DNA of 64,000 nucleotides, taken from the NCBI RefSeq assembly GCF_022829605.1, contig NZ_JAKSYD010000105.1:43738-107737 (forward strand), written 5' to 3'. Source of the stretch: Methylobacterium sp. E-065 (GTDB lineage: Bacteria; Pseudomonadota; Alphaproteobacteria; Rhizobiales; Beijerinckiaceae). Below the pieces are notes generated by a model. That model was given only the letters and a program-made list of their open reading frames with translations. It ran no database searches and was not told the DNA's origin. Positions 56,046 through 64,000 of the stretch are shown here, in pieces; positions within the stretch are counted from its first letter, which is position 1; each line of letters opens with the position of its first letter. The position numbers and the translations under genes were made by a program.

Positions 56046-57179
56046 CTACGGGGTCAGCTCGTTGCCGGCGTAGTCGATCTTGCCGTCCGGACCCTTCTTC
56101 CACGCGTACACGACATAGTCGGGCCGGGTGATGTCGCCCTTCTTGTCGTAGGCGATCGGGCCGACAACGGTCTCGATCGTCTTGCCCTGGTGCAGCCAGT
56201 CGGCGAGCGTCTTGCCGTCGCTGGAGCCGGTCTCCGCCATGGCCCGCGCCAGAACCTGCACGGCCGCGTAGCCGTAGAGCGTATAGGCGTCGGGATCGAT
56301 GCCCCGGGCGTTGAACGCCGCCACGATGGCCTGGGCACCGGGGTTCTTGCGCGGATCCGGCGCGAAGGTCATCAGCGTCCCGTCCGCGCCAGGGCCGGCG
56401 ATCTGCACGAACTCCTTGGGGGCGAGGCCGTCGCCACCCGCCAGCAATGCGTTGAGGCCCTGGTCGCGCATCTGCCGCACGATCAGGCCGGCTTCGATGT
56501 GGTAGCCGCCGTAATAGACGACATCGACACCTGCAGATTTCAGCCTGGAGACGAGCGCCGAATAGTCCTTCTCGCCCGGGTTGATGCCCTCGTACAGCAC
56601 GGGTTTGACGCCGTTGGCCTTCAGCGCGGTCTGCGTCTCCTCGGCCAAGCCCTTCCCGTAGGGCGACTTGTCGTGGACGAGGGCGATTTTCTTGTCCTTG
56701 AAGCGCTCCGCGAGGTAGGCGCCCGCCACCTTGCCCTGCTGGTCGTCGCGGCCGCAGGTGCGGAAGGTGTTCCAATGGCCGCGCTCGGTGAACTTCACGT
56801 TCGTGGAGGCCGGGGTGACCTGGACGATGCCGGCATCGAGGTAGACGTCCGAGGCCGGGATCGACACGCCGGAGCTGAACGAGCCGACCACCATCGTCAC
56901 GCCCGCGCTGGCGAGCTTGTTGGCCACCGAGACGCCCTGCTTCGGATCGGACGCGTCGTCGCCGATCACCGGCTCCAGCGGGCGCCCCTTGATCCCGCCG
57001 GCCTTGTTGATGTCCTCGATCGCCTGCGCGGCACCGGTCCGGACCTGCGCACCGAAGGCCGCGTAGGAACCCGTGAGTCCCAGGGCGATGCCGATCTTCA
57101 CCGGCGCACCAGTCCCTTGAGCCAGGGATCCGGTCACGGCAGACAGGACGACAAGACCGGACAGCAGCAACCGCCTCAT
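56046..57179 (-). CDS. Branched-chain amino acid-type ABC transporter substrate-binding protein
   Basis: 377 residues with a signal peptide (MRRLLLSGLVVLSAVTGSLA). The periplasmic type I binding-protein fold of the LivJ/LivK family: VKIGIALGLTGSYAAFGAQV, GIKGRPLEPVIGDDASDPKQ, VGSFSSGVSIPASDVY, DAYTLYGYAAVQVLARAM. It binds a branched amino acid, amide or similar ligand. No Liv permease or ATPase genes are in the window, so it is orphan or serves a system elsewhere. A palindromic site lies upstream. Confidence 0.88.
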   Translation of the reverse strand: MRRLLLSGLVVLSAVTGSLAQGTGAPVKIGIALGLTGSYAAFGAQVRTGAAQAIEDINKAGGIKGRPLEPVIGDDASDPKQGVSVANKLASAGVTMVVGSFSSGVSIPASDVYLDAGIVQVTPASTNVKFTERGHWNTFRTCGRDDQQGKVAGAYLAERFKDKKIALVHDKSPYGKGLAEETQTALKANGVKPVLYEGINPGEKDYSALVSRLKSAGVDVVYYGGYHIEAGLIVRQMRDQGLNALLAGGDGLAPKEFVQIAGPGADGTLMTFAPDPRKNPGAQAIVAAFNARGIDPDAYTLYGYAAVQVLARAMAETGSSDGKTLADWLHQGKTIETVVGPIAYDKKGDITRPDYVVYAWKKGPDGKIDYAGNELTP

Positions 57180-57290
57180 ATCACCCCCGGCAGAGAAGAC
57201 GACACGGGACGCGGAACCTATCGGCGAAAGATATCCGGGCCCGACGCCGTCACACAGCGCACGTCATCCTGAAGCGCCGAGCATTCAACG

Positions 57291-57304
57291 TCAAGAATTC
57301 TTGA
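57291..57304. promoter_or_regulatory. Perfect 14-bp palindrome upstream of the binding-protein gene
   Basis: TCAAGAATTCTTGA reads the same on both strands and lies 112 bp before the start codon. On the minus strand it overlaps a TTGACG -35-like box with a weak -10 17 bp on. It suggests a repressor operator. Confidence 0.4.
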
Positions 57305-57487
57305 ACACACTTCCAGTTGTGTGCTTCTATACTCGCACGCGCGTCGACAAGAACTCGTCCTTGCCGGGTCGAGAGGATCGCCGCAGTCGATCCAACGCCA
57401 CGAGGAATGGCGCCCGCCAGCGAGGGTGGCAGGGCCGGGCGCTGGGCAAGCCCGCGCGTCATCCGCGCGCTCCAGGGGTAGACAAAC

Positions 57488-57528
57488 GGAAGCCGCCCCC
57501 GATCGTTGCGCGATCGGGGGCGGCTTCC
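57488..57528 (-). terminator. 18-bp perfect hairpin downstream of the small secreted-protein gene
   Basis: GGAAGCCGCCCCCGATCG (57488-57505) and its exact complement (57511-57528) surround a 5-base loop. On the minus strand it is followed by GTTTGTCTA, only weakly T-rich. The position 73 bp after the stop fits a transcription terminator for the 57602-57946 gene. Confidence 0.65.
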
Positions 57529-57601
57529 CAGCCAGACCCTTAGGGATTCGTCGCGCGGTCCAGGGAGCGATCCGTCCGGAGCCTGCGCGATCAGCGCTCG
57601 A

Positions 57602-57946
57602 TCAGCAGCTCAGCCGCCGGCCTTCCTTGCGCCCGAACACGCGCCAATGCGCGGCGCCGGATTCCATTTGACCGTTGGCGATGGCACGCCGGACATCCGG
57701 GTTGCAGCGCAGATACTCGCGCTCGTCGAACCCGTAGGCGGAACGCCCGCCGCGGTAATCGTCCCGGTCCCGATAATCGTCCCGGTCGCGGTAGCCGCGG
57801 TCCCGGCCGTCATAATCGCCGCGGTCGCGATAGCCACGGTCGCGGTAGCCGTCATCGTCACCGTAGGGGCGGGGCTGCGCCGCGACCGGGCCAACCACGC
57901 CCAGAAGGCCGACGCTCACCGCGGCCGCCGCCAGAAACGCCTTCAT
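57602..57946 (-). CDS. Small secreted protein with Arg/Asp/Tyr repeat and NPDV motif
   Basis: 114 residues from ATG 57946. A signal peptide (MKAFLAAAAVSVGLLGVVG..AAQ) precedes a low-complexity central block (about 30-70) made of irregular RDR-GY and RD-DY units. The C-terminal domain is FDEREYLRCNPDVRRAIANG, then AAHWRVFGRKEGRRLSC. The latter follows the YLxxNPDVxxAVxxG...HWxxFGxxEGR pattern seen in some secreted and glycan-associated proteins; its function is unknown. It carries two cysteines (CNPDV and final C) that could pair. The strong terminator follows. Confidence 0.7.
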   Translation of the reverse strand: MKAFLAAAAVSVGLLGVVGPVAAQPRPYGDDDGYRDRGYRDRGDYDGRDRGYRDRDDYRDRDDYRGGRSAYGFDEREYLRCNPDVRRAIANGQMESGAAHWRVFGRKEGRRLSC

Positions 57947-58096
57947 CGTTTTAATCCTCCCCATCCTCGAATTGGTGGGCTGAAACGCACCGCGCCGGGA
58001 ATGGTTCGACCGGCTTGACCGTGGAGGCAGCGACGTCCCGCCTCCATCGTGGCCGCCGCGGACAGGCCGTCGAGCCGGCCCGCGGCGGGTCGGACT

Positions 58097-58357
58097 TTAC
58101 ATCCGGTGCATCATGCGGTGGCGCATCTCGCGACGCATCATGCGGCGCTCCATCCGATGGCGCATCATCCGGTGCTCCATGCGATGCTCCATGCGACGGC
58201 GCATCATGTGGCGCTCCATCCGGTCCATCTGAACGGTGCTGACCATGTCGGCGGGCGCGGCAACGGCCCCGGGGGCGATCGGCGCGGCCGAGGCCGGCAC
58301 CGCGACGGCGCTGCCCAGAACGGCGAACAGGGCGGCGGTAATGATCGAACGACGCAC
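58097..58357 (-). CDS. Secreted Met/Arg/His-rich small protein
   Basis: 86 residues from a GTG at 58357 with AAAGGA 8 bp upstream. A signal peptide (about 1-25, ending VPASA) is followed by a short Ala/Pro linker. The last about 45 residues are almost entirely Met, Arg, His and Glu (MDRMERHMMRRRMEHRMEHR, continuing similarly to the end), with 16 Met in about 49 residues. Met/His-rich secreted peptides in other bacteria bind copper or act as methionine-based oxidant sinks; nothing proves either here. It has no recognised family. On the plus strand the same DNA gives only a shadow frame. Confidence 0.6.
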   Translation of the reverse strand: MRRSIITAALFAVLGSAVAVPASAAPIAPGAVAAPADMVSTVQMDRMERHMMRRRMEHRMEHRMMRHRMERRMMRREMRHRMMHRM

Positions 58358-58658
58358 GGAAGCATCCTTTCTCGCCGCCCCGGAGGGGACGGACATCCTT
58401 TGTGGCGCCAGCGCGGGAGCAGAATATCCCGAGGCACCGCCCAGGAAGCCGCGGGCCGACAGGATGGTTCCACGGCCGAATCCGGATCGCCGTTCGCGGG
58501 TCCGGGGCGGCGCCCGACCGCGGCTTGATCGTCTGGCGCCCATGCCGCAGGGAGCCGACAAGGAATCCGCAACTATCGGGTGAGAAAGCTGCGGCCCAAC
58601 AGCACCGTCGGTGCGTCGGGGCGCGGTTCGCGCCGGTCGAACGGATCCGCCCGCGCAG
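58358..58658. other. 301-bp divergent gap upstream of the hybrid kinase
   Basis: No gene is seen. The region separates the Met-rich peptide gene (minus) from the multi-PAS kinase (plus) and should contain both promoters. A GTG at 58611 is in frame with the kinase and would lengthen it by 16 residues. Confidence 0.45.
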
Positions 58659-61600
58659 ATGCACACAGACGCGCCGCCACCGGACCCCGCCGGCCCACAG
58701 GCCACGCGCGGACCGGAGCCCTGGGACGCCGCCGCCGGATTCGGCCAGTGGCGCCTGGACCCGCGCACGCGCCGCGTCACCCGCTCGGCCGGCCTCGCGC
58801 GCCTTCTCGGAGTGCCAGAGAGCCGCGATCTCGCGTTCGAGGACCATTTCGCCAGCTATCATCCGGATGACCGCGCTGCCGTGATCGCGCGGGTCGAGGG
58901 AATCCTGTCCGGAGACCGGCCGGCGGTTCCCTATCAGGTGCGAACCCGCATCGTGCGTCCGGACGGGACCGTCCTCGACGCGATCATCCAGGGCGTGCCG
59001 GAATGCGGGCCCGACGGCGCGCTCGTCGCCCTGCACGGCATGCTCCTCGACGTGAGCGACCTCGTCCGGTCCGAGCGGCGCGCCCACGAGACCGACCGGC
59101 TCCTGCACGGGACGCTGGACAGCATGGACCAGGGCCTCGTGGTGCTCGACGCCGCGCAGCGGGTCCGCGTGTTCAACCGCAGCGCCGCGGACCTGCTCGA
59201 CCTGCCGGGCGACGTGCTGCGCGTCGGCGTCGCCTTCCCGGATATCCACGCCTACCAGCGCGCCCGGGGCGATTTCGCGGCGGCGGAATCCGGTCTGCGG
59301 CTCGGGCTCGCCGGCCGCGACCTGGGGGCGCTCCCGCCGCTGTTCGACTGGCGCCTGCCCACCGGGATCACCCTGGAGGTGCGCCGCTCGGCCCTGGGCG
59401 ATGGCGGCGCGGTCCTGACCTTCACCGACGTGACGCAGCACCGGATCGCCGAGCAGGCGATGGAGGAGAGCGAGCGCCGCTACCGGCTCCTCACCGAGAA
59501 CAGCACCGACATCGTGATCTGGTCGGACCTCAGCACCTGCCGCCGCTACGTCTCGCCCGCCATGCGCGCCGTCCTGGGCTACGATCCTGAGGATCTGGTC
59601 GGCACGCAGCCCCTCGACTTCGTCCATCCCGACGACGTGGCGGCCTACCGCGCCGTCCTCGATGACCTCACCGGCGGCCGCACCGCGCAGGCCCTGACCT
59701 GCCAGCGCTACCGGCACAGGAACGGAACGTGGGTCTGGCTGGAGATCTCCTTCAGCCTGACCCACGATCGGGCAACCGGGGCGGCCGACGGCTACGTCGC
59801 GACCCTGCGGGACGTGAGCGGCCGCAAGTCCGCCGAGGATGCGCTCCGCCTGAGCGAGGCGCGCTACCGGGCGCTCGCGGACGCGCTGCCGCAGCTCGTC
59901 TGGATCGCCAGCACCGAGACCGGGGAGGCGACCTACGTCAACCGGCGCTTCGAGGATTACTACGGCCCGATCGGGCCGTCCCGGGCCGCGCGCCTCGCCC
60001 GCAACCATCCCGAGGATGCGGAGCGGATGGAGCAGCTGTGGCGCAATGCGCGCGCGCAGCGGACCGGCTACGAGGTCGAGGGGCGGATGCGGCGGCACGA
60101 CGGCGCCTATCGCTGGCACAAGGTCGTGGTCCTGCCGATCTGGCAGGGCGAGGCGATGGTCGGGATGCTCGGCACCGCCCTCGACATCGACGAGATCGTG
60201 ACGGCCCGGTGCGCCGTCGAGGAGGCGAGCGGCCTGCTGCGCCTCGCCCAACAGGCCGCCAAGGCGGGCACGTGGCACCTCGACCTCGACAGCGGCCGGA
60301 TCACATGGTCTGCCGAGAGCGCGCGCTTGCATGGGATCGAGACCGATCGGGAGTACGAACTCGACGCGCAGACCTGGCTGACGCTGATCGACCGCGAGGA
60401 CGGCGCCCGCGCCCTGGAGGCTGCCGCGGCGGCCGCCGAGACGGGCGAGACGTTCTCGATCGAGTTCCGGGTCCCGGATCCGGAGGGCGGCGTGCGCTGG
60501 ATCAACGGCGTCGGGCGCGCCGCCCCCGGACCGGACGGGCGGACGCGGCGGGTCATCGGCCTCAACCTCGACGTAACCGCCCGGAAGGTCGCCGAGGCGG
60601 ACCTCCTCGCCGCGAAGGCCGTGGCGGACGCGGCGCGGCTGGAGGCCGAGCGCGCGAGCGCGGCCAAGAGCGAGTTCCTGGCCGCGATGAGCCACGAGAT
60701 CCGCACGCCGCTGAACGGGGTGATCGGCTATGCCGACCTGCTCCTCGACGAGACCGATCTCGGGCCGGCGGCGCGCCGGCATGCCGATCGGATCCGCACC
60801 GCGGGGGCGGCGCTGCTGACGGTGGTCAACGACGTGCTCGATTTCTCGAAGGTCGAGGCCGGGCAGATCGAGATCGTACCCCGGCCGTTCGCCCTCGAAG
60901 CGCTCATCGACAACGCGGTCTCGATCGTGCGCCCCTCGGCCGAGCGCAAGGGCCTCACCCTCGCCGTCACCTGCGGGTCGGACCTGCCGGACTGGGTCGA
61001 GGGCGACGAGGACCGCCTGCGTCAGGTTCTGCTCAACCTGCTCACCAACGCGGTGAAGTTCACTTCGGCGGGACGCATCGGCCTGACGATCCTAACCGGC
61101 CCGCACAGCCTGCGCTTCGAGATCCACGATACCGGGATCGGCATCCCGGCGGACAAGTGCGACCGCCTGTTCCGGCGGTTCTCGCAGGTCGACGGCTCGA
61201 TCAGCCGCGAATACGGCGGAACCGGGCTGGGCCTCGCCATCTCGAAGTCGCTCGTGGAGCTGATGGGCGGAACGATCGGCGTCGCGAGTGCGGTGGGGTG
61301 TGGCTCGATCTTCTGGTTCGAGGCCGCTTTGCCCGCGACGATGCCGGCGTCCCCCGTCGCGGCGGCCTCTGCCGCGACCGTCCGCGCGACCGGCAAGCGC
61401 CTGCTGCTGGCCGAGGACGTGCCGCTGAACCAGGATCTCGCCCGGACGATCCTCGAACGGGCCGGGTACGCGGTGGACGTGGTGGGCGACGGGGTCGACG
61501 CGGTCGCCGCCGTCCAGGCCCGGACCTACGACCTCGTGCTGATGGACGTGCAGATGCCCGTGATGGACGGGATTGCGGCGACCCGGCGGATCCGGGCGCT

Positions 61601-62105
61601 GGGCGCCCCGCGGGGCCGGCTGCCGATCGTGGCGATGACCGCGAACGTCCTGCCGGAGCAGGTGGCCGAATTGCGCGCCGCCGGCCTCGACGATCATGTC
61701 GGCAAGCCGTTCCGGGTCCAGACCCTGCTCGCCGTGATCGACCGCTGGACCGGCACCCCCGCGGAGCCGGAGCGCCCCGCCGACACGATCGACCACGCGG
61801 TCCTCAACGAGATGACCGAGATGGTCGGCCGCGCGCGGATGAACGACCTGCTGGCGATGCTGGCGAAGGAACTCACCCAGCGGTTCGGGACCGCCGCGCC
61901 CGAGGCGAGCCGTGACCGGCTCATGCTCGACGCCCACGCGATGGTGTCGGCGGCCAGCATGGTGGGCTTCGCCGGTCTCGCCGAGACCTGCCGGGCGGTC
62001 GAGGCCGCCTGCCGGGCGGGGGCGGATGTCGCGCCGATGCTCGGCACGCTCCGGGCCCGCACGGCGGTCACGCTCGCCGAGATCGAGGCCCTGCGGGCGG
62101 CCTGA
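58659..62105 (+). CDS. Multi-PAS hybrid histidine kinase with receiver and HPt-like domain
   Basis: 1148 residues from ATG 58659, with no membrane helices. About five PAS/PAC units span residues about 20-650, including [40 protein letters not shown] and [20 protein letters not shown]. HisKA follows with the phosphorylatable His679 in SHEIRTPLN, then HATPase_c ([25 protein letters not shown]). A receiver domain has Asp963 in [13 protein letters not shown] and the switch Lys in GKPF. The C-terminal HPt-like domain has His1093 in [11 protein letters not shown] full phosphorelay in one cytosolic protein. No partner regulator is adjacent; signal unknown. Confidence 0.92.
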   Translation: MHTDAPPPDPAGPQATRGPEPWDAAAGFGQWRLDPRTRRVTRSAGLARLLGVPESRDLAFEDHFASYHPDDRAAVIARVEGILSGDRPAVPYQVRTRIVRPDGTVLDAIIQGVPECGPDGALVALHGMLLDVSDLVRSERRAHETDRLLHGTLDSMDQGLVVLDAAQRVRVFNRSAADLLDLPGDVLRVGVAFPDIHAYQRARGDFAAAESGLRLGLAGRDLGALPPLFDWRLPTGITLEVRRSALGDGGAVLTFTDVTQHRIAEQAMEESERRYRLLTENSTDIVIWSDLSTCRRYVSPAMRAVLGYDPEDLVGTQPLDFVHPDDVAAYRAVLDDLTGGRTAQALTCQRYRHRNGTWVWLEISFSLTHDRATGAADGYVATLRDVSGRKSAEDALRLSEARYRALADALPQLVWIASTETGEATYVNRRFEDYYGPIGPSRAARLARNHPEDAERMEQLWRNARAQRTGYEVEGRMRRHDGAYRWHKVVVLPIWQGEAMVGMLGTALDIDEIVTARCAVEEASGLLRLAQQAAKAGTWHLDLDSGRITWSAESARLHGIETDREYELDAQTWLTLIDREDGARALEAAAAAAETGETFSIEFRVPDPEGGVRWINGVGRAAPGPDGRTRRVIGLNLDVTARKVAEADLLAAKAVADAARLEAERASAAKSEFLAAMSHEIRTPLNGVIGYADLLLDETDLGPAARRHADRIRTAGAALLTVVNDVLDFSKVEAGQIEIVPRPFALEALIDNAVSIVRPSAERKGLTLAVTCGSDLPDWVEGDEDRLRQVLLNLLTNAVKFTSAGRIGLTILTGPHSLRFEIHDTGIGIPADKCDRLFRRFSQVDGSISREYGGTGLGLAISKSLVELMGGTIGVASAVGCGSIFWFEAALPATMPASPVAAASAATVRATGKRLLLAEDVPLNQDLARTILERAGYAVDVVGDGVDAVAAVQARTYDLVLMDVQMPVMDGIAATRRIRALGAPRGRLPIVAMTANVLPEQVAELRAAGLDDHVGKPFRVQTLLAVIDRWTGTPAEPERPADTIDHAVLNEMTEMVGRARMNDLLAMLAKELTQRFGTAAPEASRDRLMLDAHAMVSAASMVGFAGLAETCRAVEAACRAGADVAPMLGTLRARTAVTLAEIEALRAA

Positions 62106-62144
62106 CGCAGGCCGGGGGCGGCCTGAAGCGGGCCGGACCGGCGC

Positions 62145-62708
62145 CTACGCGGGCGACAGCGGCACGTGCTGGACGGCGCGGATCCGGCGGCGGTGGTGGG
62201 GGTGCCGGCGCCACTTCAGCACGGCATAGCGCAGCCGGCTGTAATAGGCGTAGAGGCGCGACCGGTGCTGGCGCCGGTGAGCGAGGTGGACGCGGGCGGA
62301 CCGCGCCGGGGCGGCGACGCGGCTCGCCAGGGCTGTCTGCGCCACGGCGGCGGGCCTCGCGTTCAGGACGGCGACCGGATCCACGTAGTTCACCCGGCGC
62401 ACGGCCGAGGCACTGCTATAGATTGCGCCCGGCGCCCCGCCGCAGCCCACGCAGAGGGACCCGTTGAGGCGGCTCCAGAGGCGTTGCTCCCGTTCCAGGA
62501 CATGCCGGTCCTTCACGTCCGACAATTCGACCGGCGACCGCAGCAGCGTCGCGCGGCTTCCGAAATTCGGCTTCTTGAGGATGAGGCCGAGATCGTCGGG
62601 CACCTCCAGCATCGGCAGCCGGACCTGCTTCGGCTTCGCATGGACCGGGAGGACGACCATCGACGCCAACAGGAACAGTACTGCGGATTTGAGCGCGAAA
62701 CGGCGCAT
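62145..62708 (-). CDS. Hypothetical secreted protein with basic C-terminus
   Basis: 187 residues. A signal peptide (MRRFALKSAVLFLLASMVVL..AKP) is followed by a Pro/Leu-rich start (PDDLGLILKKPNFGSRATLL), a SLCVGCGG motif (two cysteines, about residue 86) and a strongly basic His/Arg-rich tail (HLAHRRQHRSRLYAYYSRLR, then WRRHPHHRRRIRAVQHV). No family recognised. It is convergent with the kinase gene, 39 bp from its stop. Coding potential is supported by the signal peptide and consistent codon bias. Confidence 0.6.
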   Translation of the reverse strand: MRRFALKSAVLFLLASMVVLPVHAKPKQVRLPMLEVPDDLGLILKKPNFGSRATLLRSPVELSDVKDRHVLEREQRLWSRLNGSLCVGCGGAPGAIYSSASAVRRVNYVDPVAVLNARPAAVAQTALASRVAAPARSARVHLAHRRQHRSRLYAYYSRLRYAVLKWRRHPHHRRRIRAVQHVPLSPA

Positions 62709-63193
62709 CCTGGTCTCCGGTCGGCGTGGACCTCTTCACATAGCGTTAAATCTGCAGGTTCCCTACACCTAATTTTTCTGCGGAATATCCAAAATCACAC
62801 GCCAGTTCCGCCAACTCACGGCCAACACTAAGAATACGACCACGTCTCAGTAGCGGCTGCGGAGATCAGCCAGGCACAGACTGCGCAGGGCAGCGGCTGG
62901 GACCCGTGCGAACCCGGGCCGCGCAGTCCTGTCCTGCGCGAAGGACAGAGCCTGTACCAAACTATGCCGTCTAAAGGTCGCCCGTCGATTGCCGCGGTGC
63001 GGGCCGGGATCGGAACGCGCCGCCGCCGCGTGCCGCCCGCCGAGCCTGGCGCCGCACGCGCAGGCCGAATGCAGGCGAGGCATACACTTGCTGTAGACAG
63101 GCTGCGCCCGATCATCGATTTCCAGTTGAATTGTCGCGGGGGCGCACGGGCGACGGGAAGCGGGACGGCCTGGTCGGGCAAGGGACGGTTCAG
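62709..63193. other. 485-bp divergent intergenic region
   Basis: Low-GC stretch at 62740-62850 (rare in this window), probably promoter DNA for the secreted protein on the left. The remainder is GC-rich with no convincing gene. No recognised operator or RNA element. Confidence 0.45.
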
Positions 63194-63793
63194 ATGGATC
63201 AAGCGGCGGACGACGTCGTATCCGAGGCCGCGCTCGCCGCAGCCCTTGAAGCCTCCGGCGGCGTCGGCTTCTGGATGTGGGACATTCCCGAGGACACGGC
63301 ACGTGCCGATCCGGTGAGTGCCCTGCTGTTCAACATCAGCCCCGCCCGGTCGCGGGCCGGGGTCAGCTTCGCGGAGATCCTGAAGGCGGTCCATCCGGAC
63401 GATCAGGCGCATATCTCGCAGGTGATCCTGGACTGTGTTCAGTCCGGCGGCTCCTACACGGCCGAGTACCGCGTGTGCTCGCCGACCGGCCGGCTGCGCT
63501 GGCTGTTCACCCGCGGGCATTTCCACCTGGACGAGCAGGGCCGCCCGACCACGGGCCGGGGGGTGATCGTCGAGATCTCGGACAGCAAATCCGCCGGCAC
63601 GGCCTTCGCGCAACGCGACGGAACCCTGATCGACGCCCTCAACCGGGCCGCGGACCTGTGCCTGTCCCTGCACAGCGCGCTCTCGCAGTTCGGGGAGGCG
63701 CCCATGCTGGCGCTGGCCGAGACCCTGCTGCTCGAGATCGGCCGGCACTTGGCAGCGCGGCAGCGGATCGCGCGCGGCCACGCCCTGCATTGA
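63194..63793 (+). CDS. PAS domain-containing protein
   Basis: 199 residues from ATG 63194, with AAGGGACGG upstream. One PAS_3-type domain (about 20-130): GGVGFWMWDIPEDTARADPV, FAEILKAVHPDDQAHISQVI, YTAEYRVCSPTGRLRWLFTR, GVIVEISDSK. A C-terminal helical segment (about 145-199) lacks kinase, receiver or output motifs. It resembles the first PAS unit of the nearby hybrid kinase and may be a free-standing sensor or partner. No cofactor residue (such as the LOV cysteine motif) is seen. Confidence 0.75.
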   Translation: MDQAADDVVSEAALAAALEASGGVGFWMWDIPEDTARADPVSALLFNISPARSRAGVSFAEILKAVHPDDQAHISQVILDCVQSGGSYTAEYRVCSPTGRLRWLFTRGHFHLDEQGRPTTGRGVIVEISDSKSAGTAFAQRDGTLIDALNRAADLCLSLHSALSQFGEAPMLALAETLLLEIGRHLAARQRIARGHALH

Positions 63794-63865
63794 CCGGCCC
63801 TGAGCCTTCGTCGTGACACGCTCTGCGCCGAACCGGGAGCCGCTTCCGCGGAGAGCGCCCTAACA

Positions 63866-64000
63866 GGCTGCTGCAAAAGTCGCTGGCGGCTTGTCTGGTG
63901 AGATGATTCACTCTGTCGGGGAGATCGGCGGGGTTTGAGCGATGCGCGGGCGTGAAGAGGGATCGGCCAACCTGTTCAGCTACGTCCGGCTTGAGGACCG
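63866..64000 (+). mobile_element. Left end of an insertion sequence (IS5/IS1182-like), cut by window edge
   Basis: From about 63866 the sequence changes character: GGCTGCTGCAAAAGTCG resembles the terminal inverted repeat of Methylobacterium IS5/IS1182-type elements. It is followed by a 60-bp leader and a transposase start at 63942. The right end and target duplication are outside the window, so the exact boundary is approximate. Confidence 0.7.
63942..64000 (+). CDS. Transposase N-terminus (partial)
   Basis: ATG 63942 begins MRGREEGSANLFSYVRLEDR, which continues to the window edge. This resembles the start of IS5/IS1182-group transposases (a short lead followed by LFSYV-LE). Only 19 complete codons are visible, so the family assignment rests on this motif and the adjoining terminal repeat. 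Confidence 0.7.
   Translation, partial: MRGREEGSANLFSYVRLED

Larger units (their letters stand above)
57180..57601. other. 422-bp gap between binding protein and secreted small protein
   Basis: No gene is seen. It contains the palindrome at 57291-57304, a CACAC/GTGTG dyad around 57305-57323 in relatively AT-rich DNA, and the strong hairpin at 57488-57528. The left part is probably the promoter of the binding-protein gene, the right part the terminator of the small secreted-protein gene. Confidence 0.55.

Noticed and set aside
57760..57860. Tandem GGTCCCGATAATC-like repeats, considered as iterons
   Set aside because: They encode the RD/GY low-complexity part of the small secreted protein, and no replication gene is nearby.
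58090..58230. Short direct repeats resembling a CRISPR or tandem-repeat array
   Set aside because: Repeat units are irregular and are explained by Met/Arg/His codons of a secreted peptide; there are no constant repeats with unique spacers.
57951..60782. A 943-codon minus-strand frame opposite the hybrid kinase
   Set aside because: Runs across the Met-rich gene, the gap and the kinase N-terminus; no motif. The kinase on the plus strand is unmistakable.
63194..63793. Photoreceptor LOV domain in the PAS-only protein
   Set aside because: The flavin-binding cysteine motif (GRNCRFLQ-like) is absent; it is an ordinary PAS_3-type domain.

Overview
The window is a GC-rich (about 70 % by eye), densely coded chromosome segment. 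It is most consistent with Methylobacterium/Methylorubrum or a close methylotrophic alphaproteobacterium. The strongest support is the divergent pair crotonyl-CoA carboxylase/reductase (ccr) and ethylmalonyl-CoA mutase (ecm/meaA). These are signature enzymes of the ethylmalonyl-CoA pathway, and both read almost residue for residue like the Methylobacterium proteins. A two-subunit M16 protease pair behind ileS-lspA resembles the PqqF/PqqG pair of these bacteria. No rRNA, tRNA, CRISPR array or prophage was seen. The only mobile DNA is an insertion-sequence end at the right edge.

Layout. 1-5.8 kb: SDR oxidoreductase (cut by the edge), class III aminotransferase divergent from an XRE-cupin regulator, MHS-type transporter, a YjfB-like peptide and a PhnA-like protein. 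5.9-9.7 kb: ccr and ecm. 9.8-15.6 kb: chemoreceptor, then a three-gene polysaccharide-priming cassette (GlcNAc-1-P-type transferase, nucleotide-sugar reductase, and a convergent membrane-bound 4,6-dehydratase). 15.7-23.1 kb: DUF1206 membrane protein, small unknown gene, Uma2 gene plus a Uma2 remnant, M23 peptidase, Bcp peroxiredoxin and a large AsmA-type protein. 23.2-25.9 kb: ferredoxin-NADP reductase, VOC dioxygenase and a ParE-type toxin-antitoxin pair. 25.9-33.3 kb: minus-strand block ileS, lspA, secreted unknown, M16 protease (HxxEH), M16 partner. 33.6-40.6 kb: small secreted proteins, DMT transporter, dehydrogenase, a decayed VapBC-type module, aspartate aminotransferase, an intact ParDE-type module and a luciferase-like monooxygenase. 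40.7-48.6 kb: assimilatory sulfur cluster, with cysH-cysD-cysN on minus and an Lrp regulator, cysJ-like and cysI-like genes on plus. 48.9-52.4 kb: TonB-dependent siderophore receptor and PepSY membrane protein. 52.5-57.2 kb: galactarate genes garD-garL, a LysR regulator and a solute-binding protein. 57.6-64 kb: two compositionally extreme secreted small proteins, a multi-PAS hybrid histidine kinase, a secreted unknown, a PAS-only protein and the IS end.

Functional picture: the genes are mostly housekeeping and central metabolism for an aerobic environmental bacterium. They cover C2/C1 assimilation through ethylmalonyl-CoA, sulfate to sulfide reduction, sugar-acid catabolism, envelope biogenesis, iron uptake and signalling.

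The most unusual structural signal is a family of nested multi-hairpin repeats: an outer GGTTTC/GAAACC stem, a CAAAGGG/CCCTTTG hairpin, an inner GCGGGT/ACCCGC stem and CAGGGC/GCCCTG-type hairpins. They sit almost exclusively in gaps between convergent genes. Several starts are non-ATG (GTG/TTG); where I moved a start from the longest possible frame, the entry says why.
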